Part shown: positions 1 through 10,828 of the stretch, in pieces
How the letters are laid out: each line of letters begins with the position of its first letter
How positions within the stretch are numbered: the first letter of the stretch is position 1
NCBI GenBank assembly: GCA_015501595.1
Contig: JADNRX010000012.1
Coordinates: 248,001-312,000, forward strand
Direction of reading: 5' to 3'
Source: Hymenopellis radicata
Taxonomy: Eukaryota > Basidiomycota > Agaricomycetes > Agaricales > Physalacriaceae
Length of the DNA: 64,000 nucleotides
The notes under the pieces: generated by a model
What the model saw: only the letters and a program-made list of their open reading frames with translations
Told to the model about the DNA's origin: nothing
Database searches by the model: none
Made by a program: the position numbers and the translations under genes

Positions 1-1459
1 CCCATTCCACCGCTGCGCCTTCGAATTTGGTGGCAACAACGCGCCGGAGGAAAAGCTCAATAAAATGTTTCTTCATGACCGGGTCAAGCTGGAGTTTGTG
101 CTGCGCTAGATACGCAAATAATGCTCGATCCTTGGAAAACGCCCCATCTGATAATAGAGTCCGATCTGGCGGGTACAAAACATCACCCAGGATGTCACCA
201 CGATACACCCATGGGATGTGATTTGCACTCAGTGAATGCAGTTCCGAAACACAATGATAGAGGTGGGGAATCATGTCAGGGTTCTGGGAAAAGGTGTCTT
301 CGACCCATCCGATTGCGTGAGCTAAGTACTCGTTTGTGACATATGAGTTGTTCAGATGAACTCGTTCTAAATCTATCCAGTGTAATGCGGAAGTTCCATC
401 GACACGTTTTTTGAGCTTCCCGGTAGTCGTCGGTATATAGCGCAACTTCCACAGGAAGTCAATGGAGCGAAGAAAGACCAAGGCCTGTGGAGACTTGTAC
501 GCGCACAAATGGGTATACGGTTCTCCGAAAATAACCAGGAAAGTTGGAAAGACTGTGGTAACGAGGACCATCACATACGCTGCTCCAATGAAAGCAGTCA
601 CAACGATTGCAACCGTCGTGTTACGGTCCCACAGCAGGTTCAACAAGCCGATGAAGAAGCAGAGCAAAGCAAGTTGAAGAAGGAGAGGTAGCATGGAAAG
701 GATATCTTCAACTTTCCACTTTTTCAACGCTTCATAGCGCATCTGGCGTAACGCCAAACCGTGCCTGTAAGAAAGTCCGGCGTCCTTCTCGAACTCGCGA
801 AGCCATTGCTTGCACAATATGCCTACCAGTGCGGCCACAAGCGCGATGGAAAGACTAAGAAACCAGAAGACGTTGATACGGATATCCGCCAGAGTAGGAG
901 AAAAGTCCTGAGAGAGAGAAGCTATTGTACCGTTGGCACCATTGGCAAGCTGCTCTGAAATGCGAAGGAGTAAGAGGGCACTGGTATCTGCCGGATCGGG
1001 CTCGAGCCATTTGTACGATTCTATAGTGAATGCAGTCACGACTGCAGAGAAGAGACCTGCCTACAAAACAATGAAAAACACACCCTAAAGAGTACCGAGA
1101 TCAAGACTCACGAAGACAAGTAGCGTGTCGACGTCTTCTTTCCAGTCTTTGCAAACGACGGTGTCGTGTTTCTCGACAGCTTGATAGCATGCCTGCCAAG
1201 GTTCAGCATCATTTTTCCTCGGACATGGTCTCCTGTAGGGCTCGTGTTCCGCAAACTAGAGGGTATTAGACACGGCATGTTATTATCAGCCACAGTCGAG
1301 ACTTACCACTTTTCTTTGTTCAGAACTGAAGTCAGCGTCAGCGTCGCTCAGTGGTAAATTGACCAGGGGTGGTGCTTCGGGCGTCAACCAAATTTGCAAT
1401 GGAGTATCGCGACTCTGTTCAGATGAAGTGCGGGACGTGGTCGAAGACGATGTTGACAT
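1..1459 (-). CDS. DUF6535 multi-pass membrane protein, 3' part outside the window
   Basis: Exons read as 1307-1459, 1112-1255 and 1-1060, with introns 1256-1306 and 1061-1111 (GT...AG on the minus strand); the frame stays open across both. The ATG at 1459 opens a Ser/Thr-rich N-terminus. Exon 2 carries the family signature around PWQACYQAVEKHD and CKDWKEDVDTLLVF, followed by AGLFSAVVTAF, ESYKWLEPDPADT, WFLSLSIALVAALVGILCKQ and LLQLALLCFFIGLL. This order (acidic N-terminus, WKEDVD helix, about four membrane helices, then a long cytosolic part) is that of the agaricomycete DUF6535 family, whose function is unknown. The C-terminal part continues past base 1, so length and terminus cannot be judged. 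It is transcribed away from the RNase H gene, 200 bp apart. Family assignment is firm; the biological role is unknown. Confidence 0.88.
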
Positions 1460-1659
1460 ATTGACACTGGCCGCAGTCAATATTGGACGTTAAGGTGAAG
1501 TCTGCCAGCATTTTGAAGCCGCGTTAACCGCGAAGAATGATGTAAGTCTGATGGGCAGGCGTTGAAGCTGACAGCCTGAAGGAAGTGTAGTCCGGGACAG
1601 TCGGCCCGTACTGTACAGTAGTCAAACACGCGCAAACACCTCTCTTGATTTTGACATCG
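1460..1659. promoter_or_regulatory. Divergent intergenic region between DUF6535 and RNase H genes
   Basis: The 200 bp between the two start codons must hold both 5' regions. I see no clear TATA box or palindromic operator in it. Confidence 0.4.
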
Positions 1660-2398
1660 ATGGCAACCAACATCGTTGACCGGTCTTTGAAGCTCTGCGC
1701 TCGACTCTCTACTTATTCTGCAGAACAGCTCAAATTCGAATGTGCTACCTGCTACACCTACCAACTAGTTGATTGTGACTGCGTCTTTTGCAGCGCCCGC
1801 CTCGACAACTCCGACCCCTGTAGCCGTGATTACAGGATTCTGCTTGTTTATGTGGATGGCGCAGTCCCAAGAAACGGATATGCTGATGCGACGGCGGGCA
1901 TTGGAATCGTGACCGGGTCTACCCCAGACCAGCGCTGGAGCATACCTATTACCCAAGACATTGATCCAATCTCGCCGAGGACCAATCAGCGCGCCGAGCT
2001 CCTGGCCGCTATCTACGGTGTGAAGGTTATCAAGTCTGAAATATCCGCTATTGACATGAGGTATGCTCGTCACCGGCCAAAGGATAAACGGCCGCGGGTC
2101 GTTCTCATGACGGATTCAACCTATGTCCAGAAAGGCGTTACCGAATGGCTTCCCAAATGGAAGGTACATTTATTTTATTTCATTGTCCTTTCTAGAGTCT
2201 TACGATTGTGTTATGTAGGCCAATGGCTGGCGCGGAAGTAAAGGAAAGGAACCATCCAACTTGGATCTCTTTCAAAGGCTCGATCACATGATAACCACGT
2301 TGGAGAAGGCCGGAATATTGTGTGGAATTCACCTGATAGAGCGCTACTATAACAGGGAAGCCGATGCTCTTGCAAAACAGGCCGCGCGTACTCGTTGA
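1660..2398 (+). CDS. RNase H domain protein (227 aa)
   Basis: Two exons, 1660-2163 and 2219-2398, joined in phase 0 over intron 2164-2218. The fold's catalytic acids are all visible: D in LLVYVDGA, E in TNQRAELLAA, D in LMTDSTYV and D in NREADALAKQA. The basic loop WKANGWRGSKGK follows the intron junction. These hydrolyse the RNA strand of RNA:DNA hybrids with two metal ions. The N-terminal 60 residues hold a Cys cluster (CATCYTYQL then DCDCVFC) that could bind zinc and is not the usual hybrid-binding domain of eukaryotic RNase H1. No reverse transcriptase or integrase lies nearby, so it is a stand-alone gene and not a retroelement fragment. An in-frame TTG at 1645 is not needed; the ATG at 1660 is the likely start. 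Confidence 0.85.
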
Positions 2399-3193
2399 TT
2401 TCACAGATCCCAGAAAGCAATATGTACAGCTCATCTATAGTCTTTCCTGTTCCATTGCTGTTGATGAATTAGATCCATGGTCATTCGTTTTTCATTGTGC
2501 ATGCAATCGTCTGCAAGAGCCGTGGTTGAATTATTCAATACTCTGCATGTCTGTGAAGACGAGGACCCGGTGGTCAAGGACTGGTGCGACGTATTCAAGG
2601 GAGGTGAAGAATTGAATTGCTCTGTCTTTTGACTTGATTCCAGCCTGATGCTACCCATAATGAGGTTGCAGCTTTCTTTCCGACGAGCCTGCGCCCCAGG
2701 TCAAACGCGTGACCCGTTCCTTTGTAAACACGCGGGACGTTGTGCTCTGCACCATCGCCACAATCAAAGCAAATCTCCGCACAAAGTCACACTAATCAAC
2801 CACGGCGACGTGTCACTACCCTTGAATGAAACAGCGGGATTTTGCAGCGTTTTGGTCCGTTCCAAGTCCTTGATACATTCGCGCTCAGTGAGCCTGTTAT
2901 TGTCATGAAACAGTACGTTCCAGCAGTTTCACCAGCTTTGACTTACCGTAGACTCAGTCTGATTTATCCTCAGGCGTCGACCGCCGACGAGCTGGACAAC
3001 GTTGAACGCTTCGACGATAACATGTTTATAGTTCGAGGGAGGTCTTGAACGCACTCCGAAGCTGGACTGAAGCTTGAGTCAGACTTCAAGTGCCCCGCGT
3101 TTTCACACTGATTTTTGTTAAATGCTTATTGATTTATTCCGTAGACGTTGTGTGCTGCATGACCAAAGCTTCTTGGGACTCTCGCAAATTCTC
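2399..3193. other. Spacer with broken coding-like fragments
   Basis: Plus-strand fragments (for example ELFNTLHVCEDEDPVVKDW near 2520-2580 and QASTADELDNVERFDDN near 2970-3030) look protein-like, but I could not join them into one frame with plausible introns. They may be a decayed gene or part of one with unusual splicing. No family recognised. Confidence 0.3.
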
Positions 3194-4263
3194 TTACGAG
3201 TCAGCTTCCGCTATGGCGTTGAGCCAATTTGCCAACCGATACCCGCCTAAAAACACGTTAGGTACCCATTGAAAATGAACAATTGTCTCACCTTTAGCAA
3301 TCTGGAGCTTAACGGTAGCAACAGCGTTTGTGTGATATGAACCCGTGCTGAGATCGTCACCCTCGATAGCATCGGCGCCGTCAGGAACAACTACCTCACA
3401 AACGTAGGCATTGGAATCAGACGCCCATTCTAGTGCGCATGCTGCCGCGGAAGCAACATCCATGCAGGTGATCCAGCTCGCTTTCTGGGACGCGTAGGTA
3501 CCGGAGTTGATCGCAGCTAAGCAAAACCTCTACTCAGAAAGTCGGGGACAATAGCCCAGAGTACGCACTGATGAGTGTTGATGACCATGAGCGTGCGGCG
3601 ATTATCGTGGATCCACCGGCGACCTCATTCACGACTGTGCGAGATGACGATCAATCAAGAAAAGTGCGTAAAAGAGGTTGTCGACGCACACGAACTATCC
3701 CAAGCGGAGTGCAAATTGGTATCAGTGCTGCCGTAGGAGACGTCAATGGAGTTTCCACCCGTGCCGTCTAGAGAATCAACATGCAGCGGTTGAGTGATGT
3801 CGCCAAGAAAGTGGACCAAGAACGCCAACGCGTCGTGCCGATGCGCCGTTGAGTACCTTCCGTCCATGACAATAGACGTCTAGAGATAAGTGCGAAGTCA
3901 AATGCTACATCTAAGCCCATATTCAGATGGCCTTACATAGTTCGCAATGGCCTCGACGATGCAGAACGTGCCACAATCAGCAGGATATGTAACATGACAG
4001 GTGTCTGGCGGGTTGTCCTCTGCGTCGATGTAGTGCATACCTGCACTCCATGCCCCTGCAGCAGTGTAACGGTACGAATCGGCCCATGTAGCGATGTCCA
4101 CTAGCTCGTCCCCATCCAGAATGTCCGCAAAATAGTCCACGGCCGTATCGGATAAGTAATTTGTAGCGATGAGCGCAACAGTATCATGCCCTACTGTGCC
4201 CCAGGCGCGCGCAACGCCACAAAACAACGTGGAAGAAAGCAGGACGGCGAAGAGGGAGAACAT
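3194..4263 (-). CDS. Secreted S1/P1-type nuclease (286 aa)
   Basis: Five exons: 3937-4263, 3690-3879, 3569-3634, 3292-3516 and 3194-3246; the lengths sum to a whole number of codons. A signal peptide (LFAVLLSSTLFCGVARA) precedes the mature N-terminal Trp, which is itself a zinc ligand in this family. The zinc-binding residues follow in the expected order: W and H in WGTVGHD, D in TWADSYR, H in GMHYIDAED, H and D in LVHFLGD, H in PLHV, then H and D in NLHSAWD. The terminal YRLANWLN motif is present. These enzymes cut single-stranded DNA and RNA and remove 3' phosphates, outside the cell or in the vacuole, and serve phosphate and nucleotide scavenging. A TATAAA-like box on the minus strand lies at 4309-4314, about 45 nt before the ATG. 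Nothing suggests loss of function. Confidence 0.93.
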
Positions 4264-4308
4264 GATTCGAGACGAGGATCACCGCCTTCAGACCACCCGC
4301 CAATGTCA

Positions 4309-4314
4309 TTTATA
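4309..4314 (-). promoter_or_regulatory. TATA-like box of the S1/P1 nuclease gene
   Basis: Minus strand reads CTATAAATG about 45 nt upstream of the start codon at 4263, a common distance in fungi when the transcript leader is short. Confidence 0.45.
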
Positions 4315-4731
4315 GCCTGACATTGGCATGCTGCCAATGATATAGATGGATGTCGAAGAACAGCACCATATGGGCTTTGCATCCACCATTGGCATCAGAT
4401 CGTTGGACGATAGGAAGAAATACATTCAAGAAGACAAGTGCATGCTGAGCATATCAATAAGGGCATGTGGTATGTAAATCCGCAGTAGTAGGTGTGAGAT
4501 ACTTGCGCACGAACGTTGGTACTCGGAGTCAGTTCGAAACGAACATCAAGCTTCAAGATCGCCATAAGTAGTACGAGTTCAGCGCGCGCAGCTACCAATG
4601 CCTCATGGGAACTACGAAAAATATATTCGATCTATAATACGCGTTTCCATGCCAGCAATAATGAAGGTCCAAGTTAAGAGTTATACTACTTAGATCGCAA
4701 GCACACTTGAAGCCTGAGTAAGCGAGGGGCT

Positions 4732-6650
4732 GCCGAAAGATTCAGTTGAGAGAGCCAAGTAGATCGCCAGTACACTTGAACGTCGCATCAGAGATTGTCA
4801 GAGTAAGAAATCGCCGTCAAAGAACCCGATCAAGAATGCCTGATCCAAGGGTGTGGCATCGAGAGTCATGCAAGAAGACTCTAGGCCGCCGTCAGGCATC
4901 AGCGTAGCCAAGAGGTCACCAATCAAGTAGTATAACATATACAGTAGCTCGCAGAATGATTTGGGTCCGCCTGAGGGTGCAAGAGTCAGCGATGACATTG
5001 TGAGCAAATGGAGTGATAATCACCTTTCACACATTCTTCCCCGCAACGACGCGACACTTCATTGAAGATGTACATCGTCTAACTTTTCAGAGCCCCCGGG
5101 GATCGGACTCGGAGGGATGAAGCACTCAACGATGTTACTCGGAGCATATTTGGTTGGCCTGGAAAAGATGTCAGTCAAAGGTCTAGGCAACGAGGAAGAC
5201 TCGACGTACAAGGCCAGTTTTCGTTCGGGCAACGACGAGGCACTTTATGAAAGATGCACATCGTCTAACATTTCAGGGCCCCGAGGGTCGGACTCGAAGG
5301 ATGAAGATCCTCGAAGAGGTTGAATGAGTAGATAATAGGAGTCGTTAGCACGGTCGTTGGTTGAGTAGTTGGCATAGCAGAGTAGCATAATATCGGTTTT
5401 CGAGTGTTGGTAGTAGCATAGTCGTAGTCGTTTCGGAGGATGCATGGCAGTCGTCTTGAGCCCGAGACAGCGGAGACATAGCAGCGCTCACGGCTTACGC
5501 CTCGGAGAACCAGGGACCCATGGCCACGGAGCACTCACATTGAGGCGCTCACGGATTACGCCACCGAACAACAACAGCGAGTCGACGAACGTTCGTACCC
5601 GATGAGGACGTGCCAGCCGTCCGACGACTGCACAGCGCCATTTCTGACCCGATTGGGTTGGCCTCTTGCTGCGAGTACTTGTTGGACAGCCTTTGCGTGC
5701 GTACATCGAGCAGTGAGAGGCACTCTGGCTGGAGAGAAGGCTGAATGGGTATGGTGTTTGTGGCCATAGAGGAGAAAGGGAACTGGACGACCGATGTTAG
5801 TAGGACAAAGGCAAGTCGTGCAGAGACTTACAAGAAAGAAAGAAAAAACATAGAAAGAAAAGTCTAGATCGCCATCAGTGACGTCAAGTAGCACATAGAA
5901 GAGAGGCGTACTTGATTGGGGACCCTCTTCAGCAAGGCTTCGACGATCTAAAGTGTGGCGCAGTTGTGCAGCCGATCGTGCGTGCAATGAATCGCGACCG
6001 TGGCGACGTTTTAGTCTTGCCAGGTCAGACAACGTCTGTATGACATGTCAGGTCGTTATGACCAGGGGGTGGATGAGTTGCGATCTACAAAGGCAAGGTC
6101 AACGAGGAGCCCTGCAACGAAGAAGCATAGGACAGTACCATTGCACGATAAAGCGACCGCAACGACGACGAGGCAAAGGTCCTCGACGTCTAAGGCTCAT
6201 GATGATGGTGGTCGTAGAAGAGAGAGCCAGATTGAAGGAAATTGGATTGAGGCTCCCTCTTTTATAGGCCAAACCGCCCGGCGCGCGCAAACAGTCCCCA
6301 ACAGCTTAGCCGTGCAGCCATCAGCGCATGATTGAGCGCTATTGTCCCAAAAGTCGGCGGAGATCAAGGGAGGATCGTCGCTTCTCGATTGTGCTTTCTG
6401 TGTCTCGAATGCGCGGTCGACACGTCTGTTCCACCGCTGGAGTGGTTTCCGGGTGCGCGCCAACTAAAGAATGCCACTTCAAGCACCGAAATCGACCTAG
6501 AAATGCGTGCAGTACGCGTAGCTGTCCATTCCACATTTGGGCGATTGTGGGTCCTCCTTCCCATGTGCATCCTCGCGTATCAGCAGATATGCAGGTCCGC
6601 GCGGCGCCTTGTTCTTGCAATGCTGTCCTTTTGTTCTTCCATCTTCTTCC
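4732..6650 (+). repeat. Dispersed repeat family R, copy A
   Basis: The same roughly 1.8-2 kb sequence recurs inverted at 33000-34760 (copy B) and direct at 39350-41310 (copy C). Shared landmarks in order are AAAGATTCAGTTGAGAG, TACACTTGAA, CTAACTTTTCAGAGCC, GGATGAAGCACTCAAC, TACGCCACCGAACAACAACA, TCAGGTCGTTATGACCAG, CCTCTTTTATAGGCC and GCGGCGCCTTGTTCTTG. The motif ending CATCGTCTAAC(T/A)TTTCAG with a following GGATGAAG block occurs twice inside each copy (near 5070 and 5260 here), so the unit has internal sub-repeats. No long open frame is conserved among the copies. It could be a solo LTR or a non-autonomous element. In copies A and B the similarity continues into the F-box gene promoter. I could not find ends with a target duplication. 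Confidence 0.7.
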
Positions 6651-7239
6651 ATTCTAAGAACAAGAATGAGGAATGGTTTTCATGAGAAGGTAGCGCTGAC
6701 TCCGGAAAATCACTGGACGTTCGAAGATCTGGATGGGTACTTCTGGCCTGGTCCGTTGGACGCGTCTGACGATTCGATCTACTCTATTGTCGTTCTCCTT
6801 TTGAGTATCTGGTAGATGCATTTTGGTCAGTAAATTTCCGCGAACATACGCGGCTGAGTTATGCAGGGAATACAGAGCTAGGCGCCGTGCGTCAGCAATA
6901 CAGTGGGAAAAACACACCGTACTCAAGGCGCCTCCACGCCAGTGTGCATGAAGGTTCTAGAGCCAGTCCTGGTGAGGCGTGCCGCGTCTCTCAGACCGTA
7001 AGAAACAAGATCAATTTCTTAGGTAATCAGCGCGATCGGGTTACCGATCGGGCGCGTTCGGCTGTGTTGTTTACTCTCATCTTCGTCCTCCTTGCCCTCG
7101 CCGTCGAAAGGCACTTCAAGTGAGAGCCAAGCGCTACTGCGATTCTCCCGAAAGACTTCCGTAATTTCACACTTCAAAGCACCGTATCTGTGGGTCTCCT
7201 CCCCAGCTTAGTGACAGCTCCTAACTTCATCCTTAGCTT

Positions 7240-8676
7240 ATGATCCATTTGCCGCAAGAAATATGCGACGACATCATCGACAAGGTCGCAGATGATAGAT
7301 TTCTTGCACCTAGTGCTGCTCTAGATCTGCTCCGTCAGAACCGTGATACCTTGCGTGCTTGTGCTCTAGTCTGTACACTCTGGACAGCAAGAGCACAGAA
7401 GGTTCTCTTTCGGAGTCTCGAAATCCGATTCGTCCTTCACAACAAGTCATTAACACGCCGCTTTGGATATGAAACGTCATTCTTCATCGACCCAGTCCGT
7501 TTTCCATTCTATAAGGGTCTCAGGAAACGCACACATTTGCTTTCGTACGTGAAGGATTTAAAAATCAGGTTCATACCTGGTTCTCGTGCTGATAAACGGC
7601 CGCTTTCGCTCTCATTCACCCGTCGCATTCGCTACTGGAAAAATGAACGAAGACTGTGCTATGTCCTCGACGTTATCAATAGTCTCCGGGCTGTTGAGCA
7701 ATTGGAAGTCGATGCACGTCACCTAGCACCCTATGTATTCCTGACACTTCTTACTAAGGACGTCTATTCAGCACTCTTGTCCGTCCTCCACCTTCCGTCG
7801 TTGACCACTTTCCGCCTCTTGGATGGCGTCGTAGTCAATCTCCTCGCGCTCCTTCGCGAATGTCCCCAGATCACACGTTTAGTCGTCGCGTGGATATAGC
7901 CTGGAAGGTGCTGATGTTGCTACCCTTGTCCCGCCGAAACTCAATTCATTGGTAGAGTTGGTTTGCAATGATAAGGATTTCCTTCGACATCTTGAGGCCC
8001 TCTCTCCCTCTCAACAAATGATCAAATATGGTTCCCTTCGGCGCCTTGACTTCGGTGACGCGCCTGCCACCAGGCAGGGCCCACATGAAGAATCCCGCTG
8101 GATAGCAGGCGTGCTGCGTCGTCTGGACGGGAAATTACTACAACATCTTTCACTTTGTGGTTACCCCATCGGTAATGCGAATAAAATCTTTTTGTGTTTT
8201 CCCAAGCTCATTTTGTGATAGAGCCACTCTGGCGTCTCTTCGACCTTTCAAGCCTCGTTTATGTTGAGTTAACAACATACTGGTACGACCAGTGGTGGAC
8301 GTGGTGGATCAACTGGCTCATACAGTCTTTCTCTGTTCCACCTGCATCGATCAAATCCAGGTTGCAACTTTCAAGGAGATGGCTTCTCCGATATGTCTTC
8401 GCACGTTGACGTTGGCATTCAACATGGGCGATTCCTGGAATAATACAGAACCTCCTCTCGCTGATGAATGGCGTCGGCTCGACGCGTCGTTATCAGCGTC
8501 CAAGTTCGATTGTTTGAGAAGCGTATCATTTGTAGATTCGGACTGCTGCCTCATGACTTATGGGAACATGAAGATGGTAGAAGATATACGCTCAGTATTC
8601 TCTCTCCTTTCACAGAAGGGTCTCTTGAATTCTAGCACGTTTGTTCAAAGACTGGTACCGAATATTTTGATACATT
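7240..8676 (+). pseudogene. F-box-like protein gene, copy A (frameshifted, chimeric 3' end)
   Basis: Starts MIHLPQEICDDIIDKV followed by the F-box-like TLRACALVCTLWTARAQ, almost the same as copies B (31221-32548) and C (37651-38960). F-box proteins act as substrate receptors of SCF ubiquitin ligases; these large fungal families evolve quickly. Compared with copy C, two bases are missing near 7897, which turns the frame into a stop after VVAWI, and one A is missing near 8350 in the second exon. The intron (from 8172 to about 8219) matches those of B and C. After the shared PPASIK segment the 3' end departs from B and C and instead resembles the end of the gene at 48956-50270 (LTLAF..., EPPLADEWRRLD, FDCLRSVSFV, DIRSVFSLLSQKG). 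Copy A is therefore both broken and chimeric. Confidence 0.75.
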
Positions 8677-9399
8677 GAACTGACGCTGATCATTATCTCC
8701 AGCGTTTTTTTCAGTCGCGGTCGACAGTGTTATGCCATCTTAAATATTAGTTCTCTCATGTTGCGACTAATCGCCACCGCGTGAAATTTATCGCAGCCTC
8801 ATTCAATCAGGAACTTGAGGAGTGCAGGTCTCGCGTTTTTGCAACAATATGCTTGGCCGACGCGTACATAAGCTCGAGAATTGCCACCTCATTGAGAATA
8901 TCGTGCAGACCAGAACAGCCATCTTGCTGCTGTTCAGTTATCTGACTGCGTGCGAAAGCGACCGATCCAGATATGCAGGGATCCGCTGTGAGAATATCCA
9001 GTGTGTCCTCTACTTCTTTCCTTCTAGCCCGATAACCAATTGAGCGTTCATCACGAATATTGCCGCCAATTTCGCTCACTGACATTCTGCCCAGTCATAT
9101 TGATCAAGTATTAAAGCGAAGATGTCATTCAGGCCGTCGGAGTAGTTCCTTTACAAGTTTACAGCATTCTCCTCGTCACCTCATCAGCAGGCGGAGAAAC
9201 AAACTCTCTATCGCGGACGCCCGTTTTGCGCTTTCCATCACAATTTCGCCTTGGACGCTCTACTTCTTGTGGACGACGGCACGCCACTTCACGGACAGGG
9301 AGAGTGAACGCATGACCCAATCCCGGATCATCATAGCGATTCTTATTCTCGTCAGGCAATACTGTGCATCGTTCTCGACTGCCTCATCTACTTTGGAAA

Positions 9400-10584
9400 T
9401 GTCATAACGGCGGTACATGCTCGGCTCCGACGCGTTCACCGGGTGGGTCTTCTTCCAACTGCAGACGTCGAAGCTCGCTTTGAACTGGTCAGCATGGTTC
9501 ATCCCATTGGCCATTTTTTTTACCTCATTTACGCGCAGAGACATTATCGTGACATCTGCAAAGAGTACCGAAGGCATATGACGAAGGTTGTGAAATGGAG
9601 ACACCTCGCTTGCGTGCAGACGTTCTGGTTCGGTCCTTTTGGTTATCTCAGTGGTAAGGCGCCATTTTGCTCGAGGATTCGACGTCTTCTTATCAAGATT
9701 TCCCTAGGCTTGTCATTTCATATTCCCACCCGTGGTTCGTGTTCTTGGGTGTGGTCATTTACCCGACCTGGGCCGGAAGCGTGCGTCTTTGGGTGCTTGA
9801 TATGAACGGATTTTACCACGCTCTGCTAGTCAAACTTCACGGAATGTGTGAGGATCCCTTTCGTCCTCTGATGCTCTCAGTTTCGGACAGGTCTGTGTTC
9901 AGCTTGACAGGAATTGCCCGCCGCTTCAGCTTCGGGTCAGCTTCTAGCAGTGACTATCGCCATTAAGCCGCTATTTCAAGTACTCAATCGATGGCAGCTA
10001 GTCAACGCTGTCCGTCTTTTTCCTTCCTATTTGGGATGGGGTCGTCTTCCTCTTTACTCTATCCAACAGGCGAAAGCGCAGTTTCCCGCAATGCACCGCA
10101 CTACTAAGCGCACGGTGTTGGAACTTGGGCCTCGCAAATATGAGAGTGGCCAGTCTATGGACATATTGAACCATGAATTTCTTCTTCTTCCAGCTCATTC
10201 CTTTGGTTGTTTTGGGATTCACAATCGCCTCACAGTTCAGGCTTATACGGTCGTCCATCTCATGCTCGAAATCAGTCTGCATCTTCGGACTCGAGCTCTC
10301 AACCCTTGCCAATCACGTCTGCTCAGGTTTTACCCCCCTACACCACATTATGCGCTCCCGTGCCACATGGCCACTCACGCACTAATACTACTTCACACGG
10401 TAATCGTCAGGCTCGAGCACAATCCTCATTAGAGTCGTTCACGATGTCTAGTCTGCCGGTCATCTCTGGGAAGCGGGTGGGCTTACAGCTCACCCCAGTC
10501 ACACAGGGTGTCAACAAAGGATCATCGATATCCATGACAAACCGCCACATCGGGCCCCAATCAACCGACGGTTCCACTACTTAG
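9400..10584 (+). other. Possible decayed or unresolved multi-pass membrane protein gene
   Basis: Several short plus-strand stretches look like membrane helices, for example ILCIVLDCLIYFGNVITAV near 9360-9415, SAWFIPLAIFFTSF near 9480-9530, WFVFLGVVIYPTW near 9735-9775 and LSVFFLPIWDGVVFLFTL near 10007-10062. A Ser/Pro-rich tail ends at 10584. This would suit a fungal seven-helix or DUF6533/6534-type protein, but I could not build one continuous exon chain and found no convincing start. It may be a pseudogene. Confidence 0.25.
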
Positions 10585-10828
10585 TGTGTACTGGTGATTA
10601 TTGAAACAGACTATGTATATATCATGTAAATAAAATACTTAAACTAATAGCGATGTGTAACCGCGGCCTAATGCCAATAATAAGGTAGACGTAGTCTATA
10701 ATAACCCAAAGAAAATGAACAAACATCCACAACGAAAGCAGAACATAGATATACAGACAGGTATCGCGAGTGCGCTCTCCGGATCAGTCAAGAAGAATCA
10801 CATCTCCAATAAATAGGGAAACACACGG

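Noticed and set aside
5953..6685. Several overlapping open frames inside repeat copies A, B and C
   Set aside because: They appear in multiple frames on both strands, are not kept open consistently among the three copies and have no domain. They are by-products of the repeat.
6045..6700. TGTCAGGTCGTTATGACC as the start of a solo LTR
   Set aside because: The motif resembles Ty3/Gypsy LTR starts in mushrooms, but repeat similarity extends far upstream of it in all copies and no matching CA end with a target duplication was found.
9260..9604. A 114-codon minus-strand open frame
   Set aside because: It overlaps plus-strand stretches with membrane-helix character and itself shows no pattern, so it was treated as a shadow.
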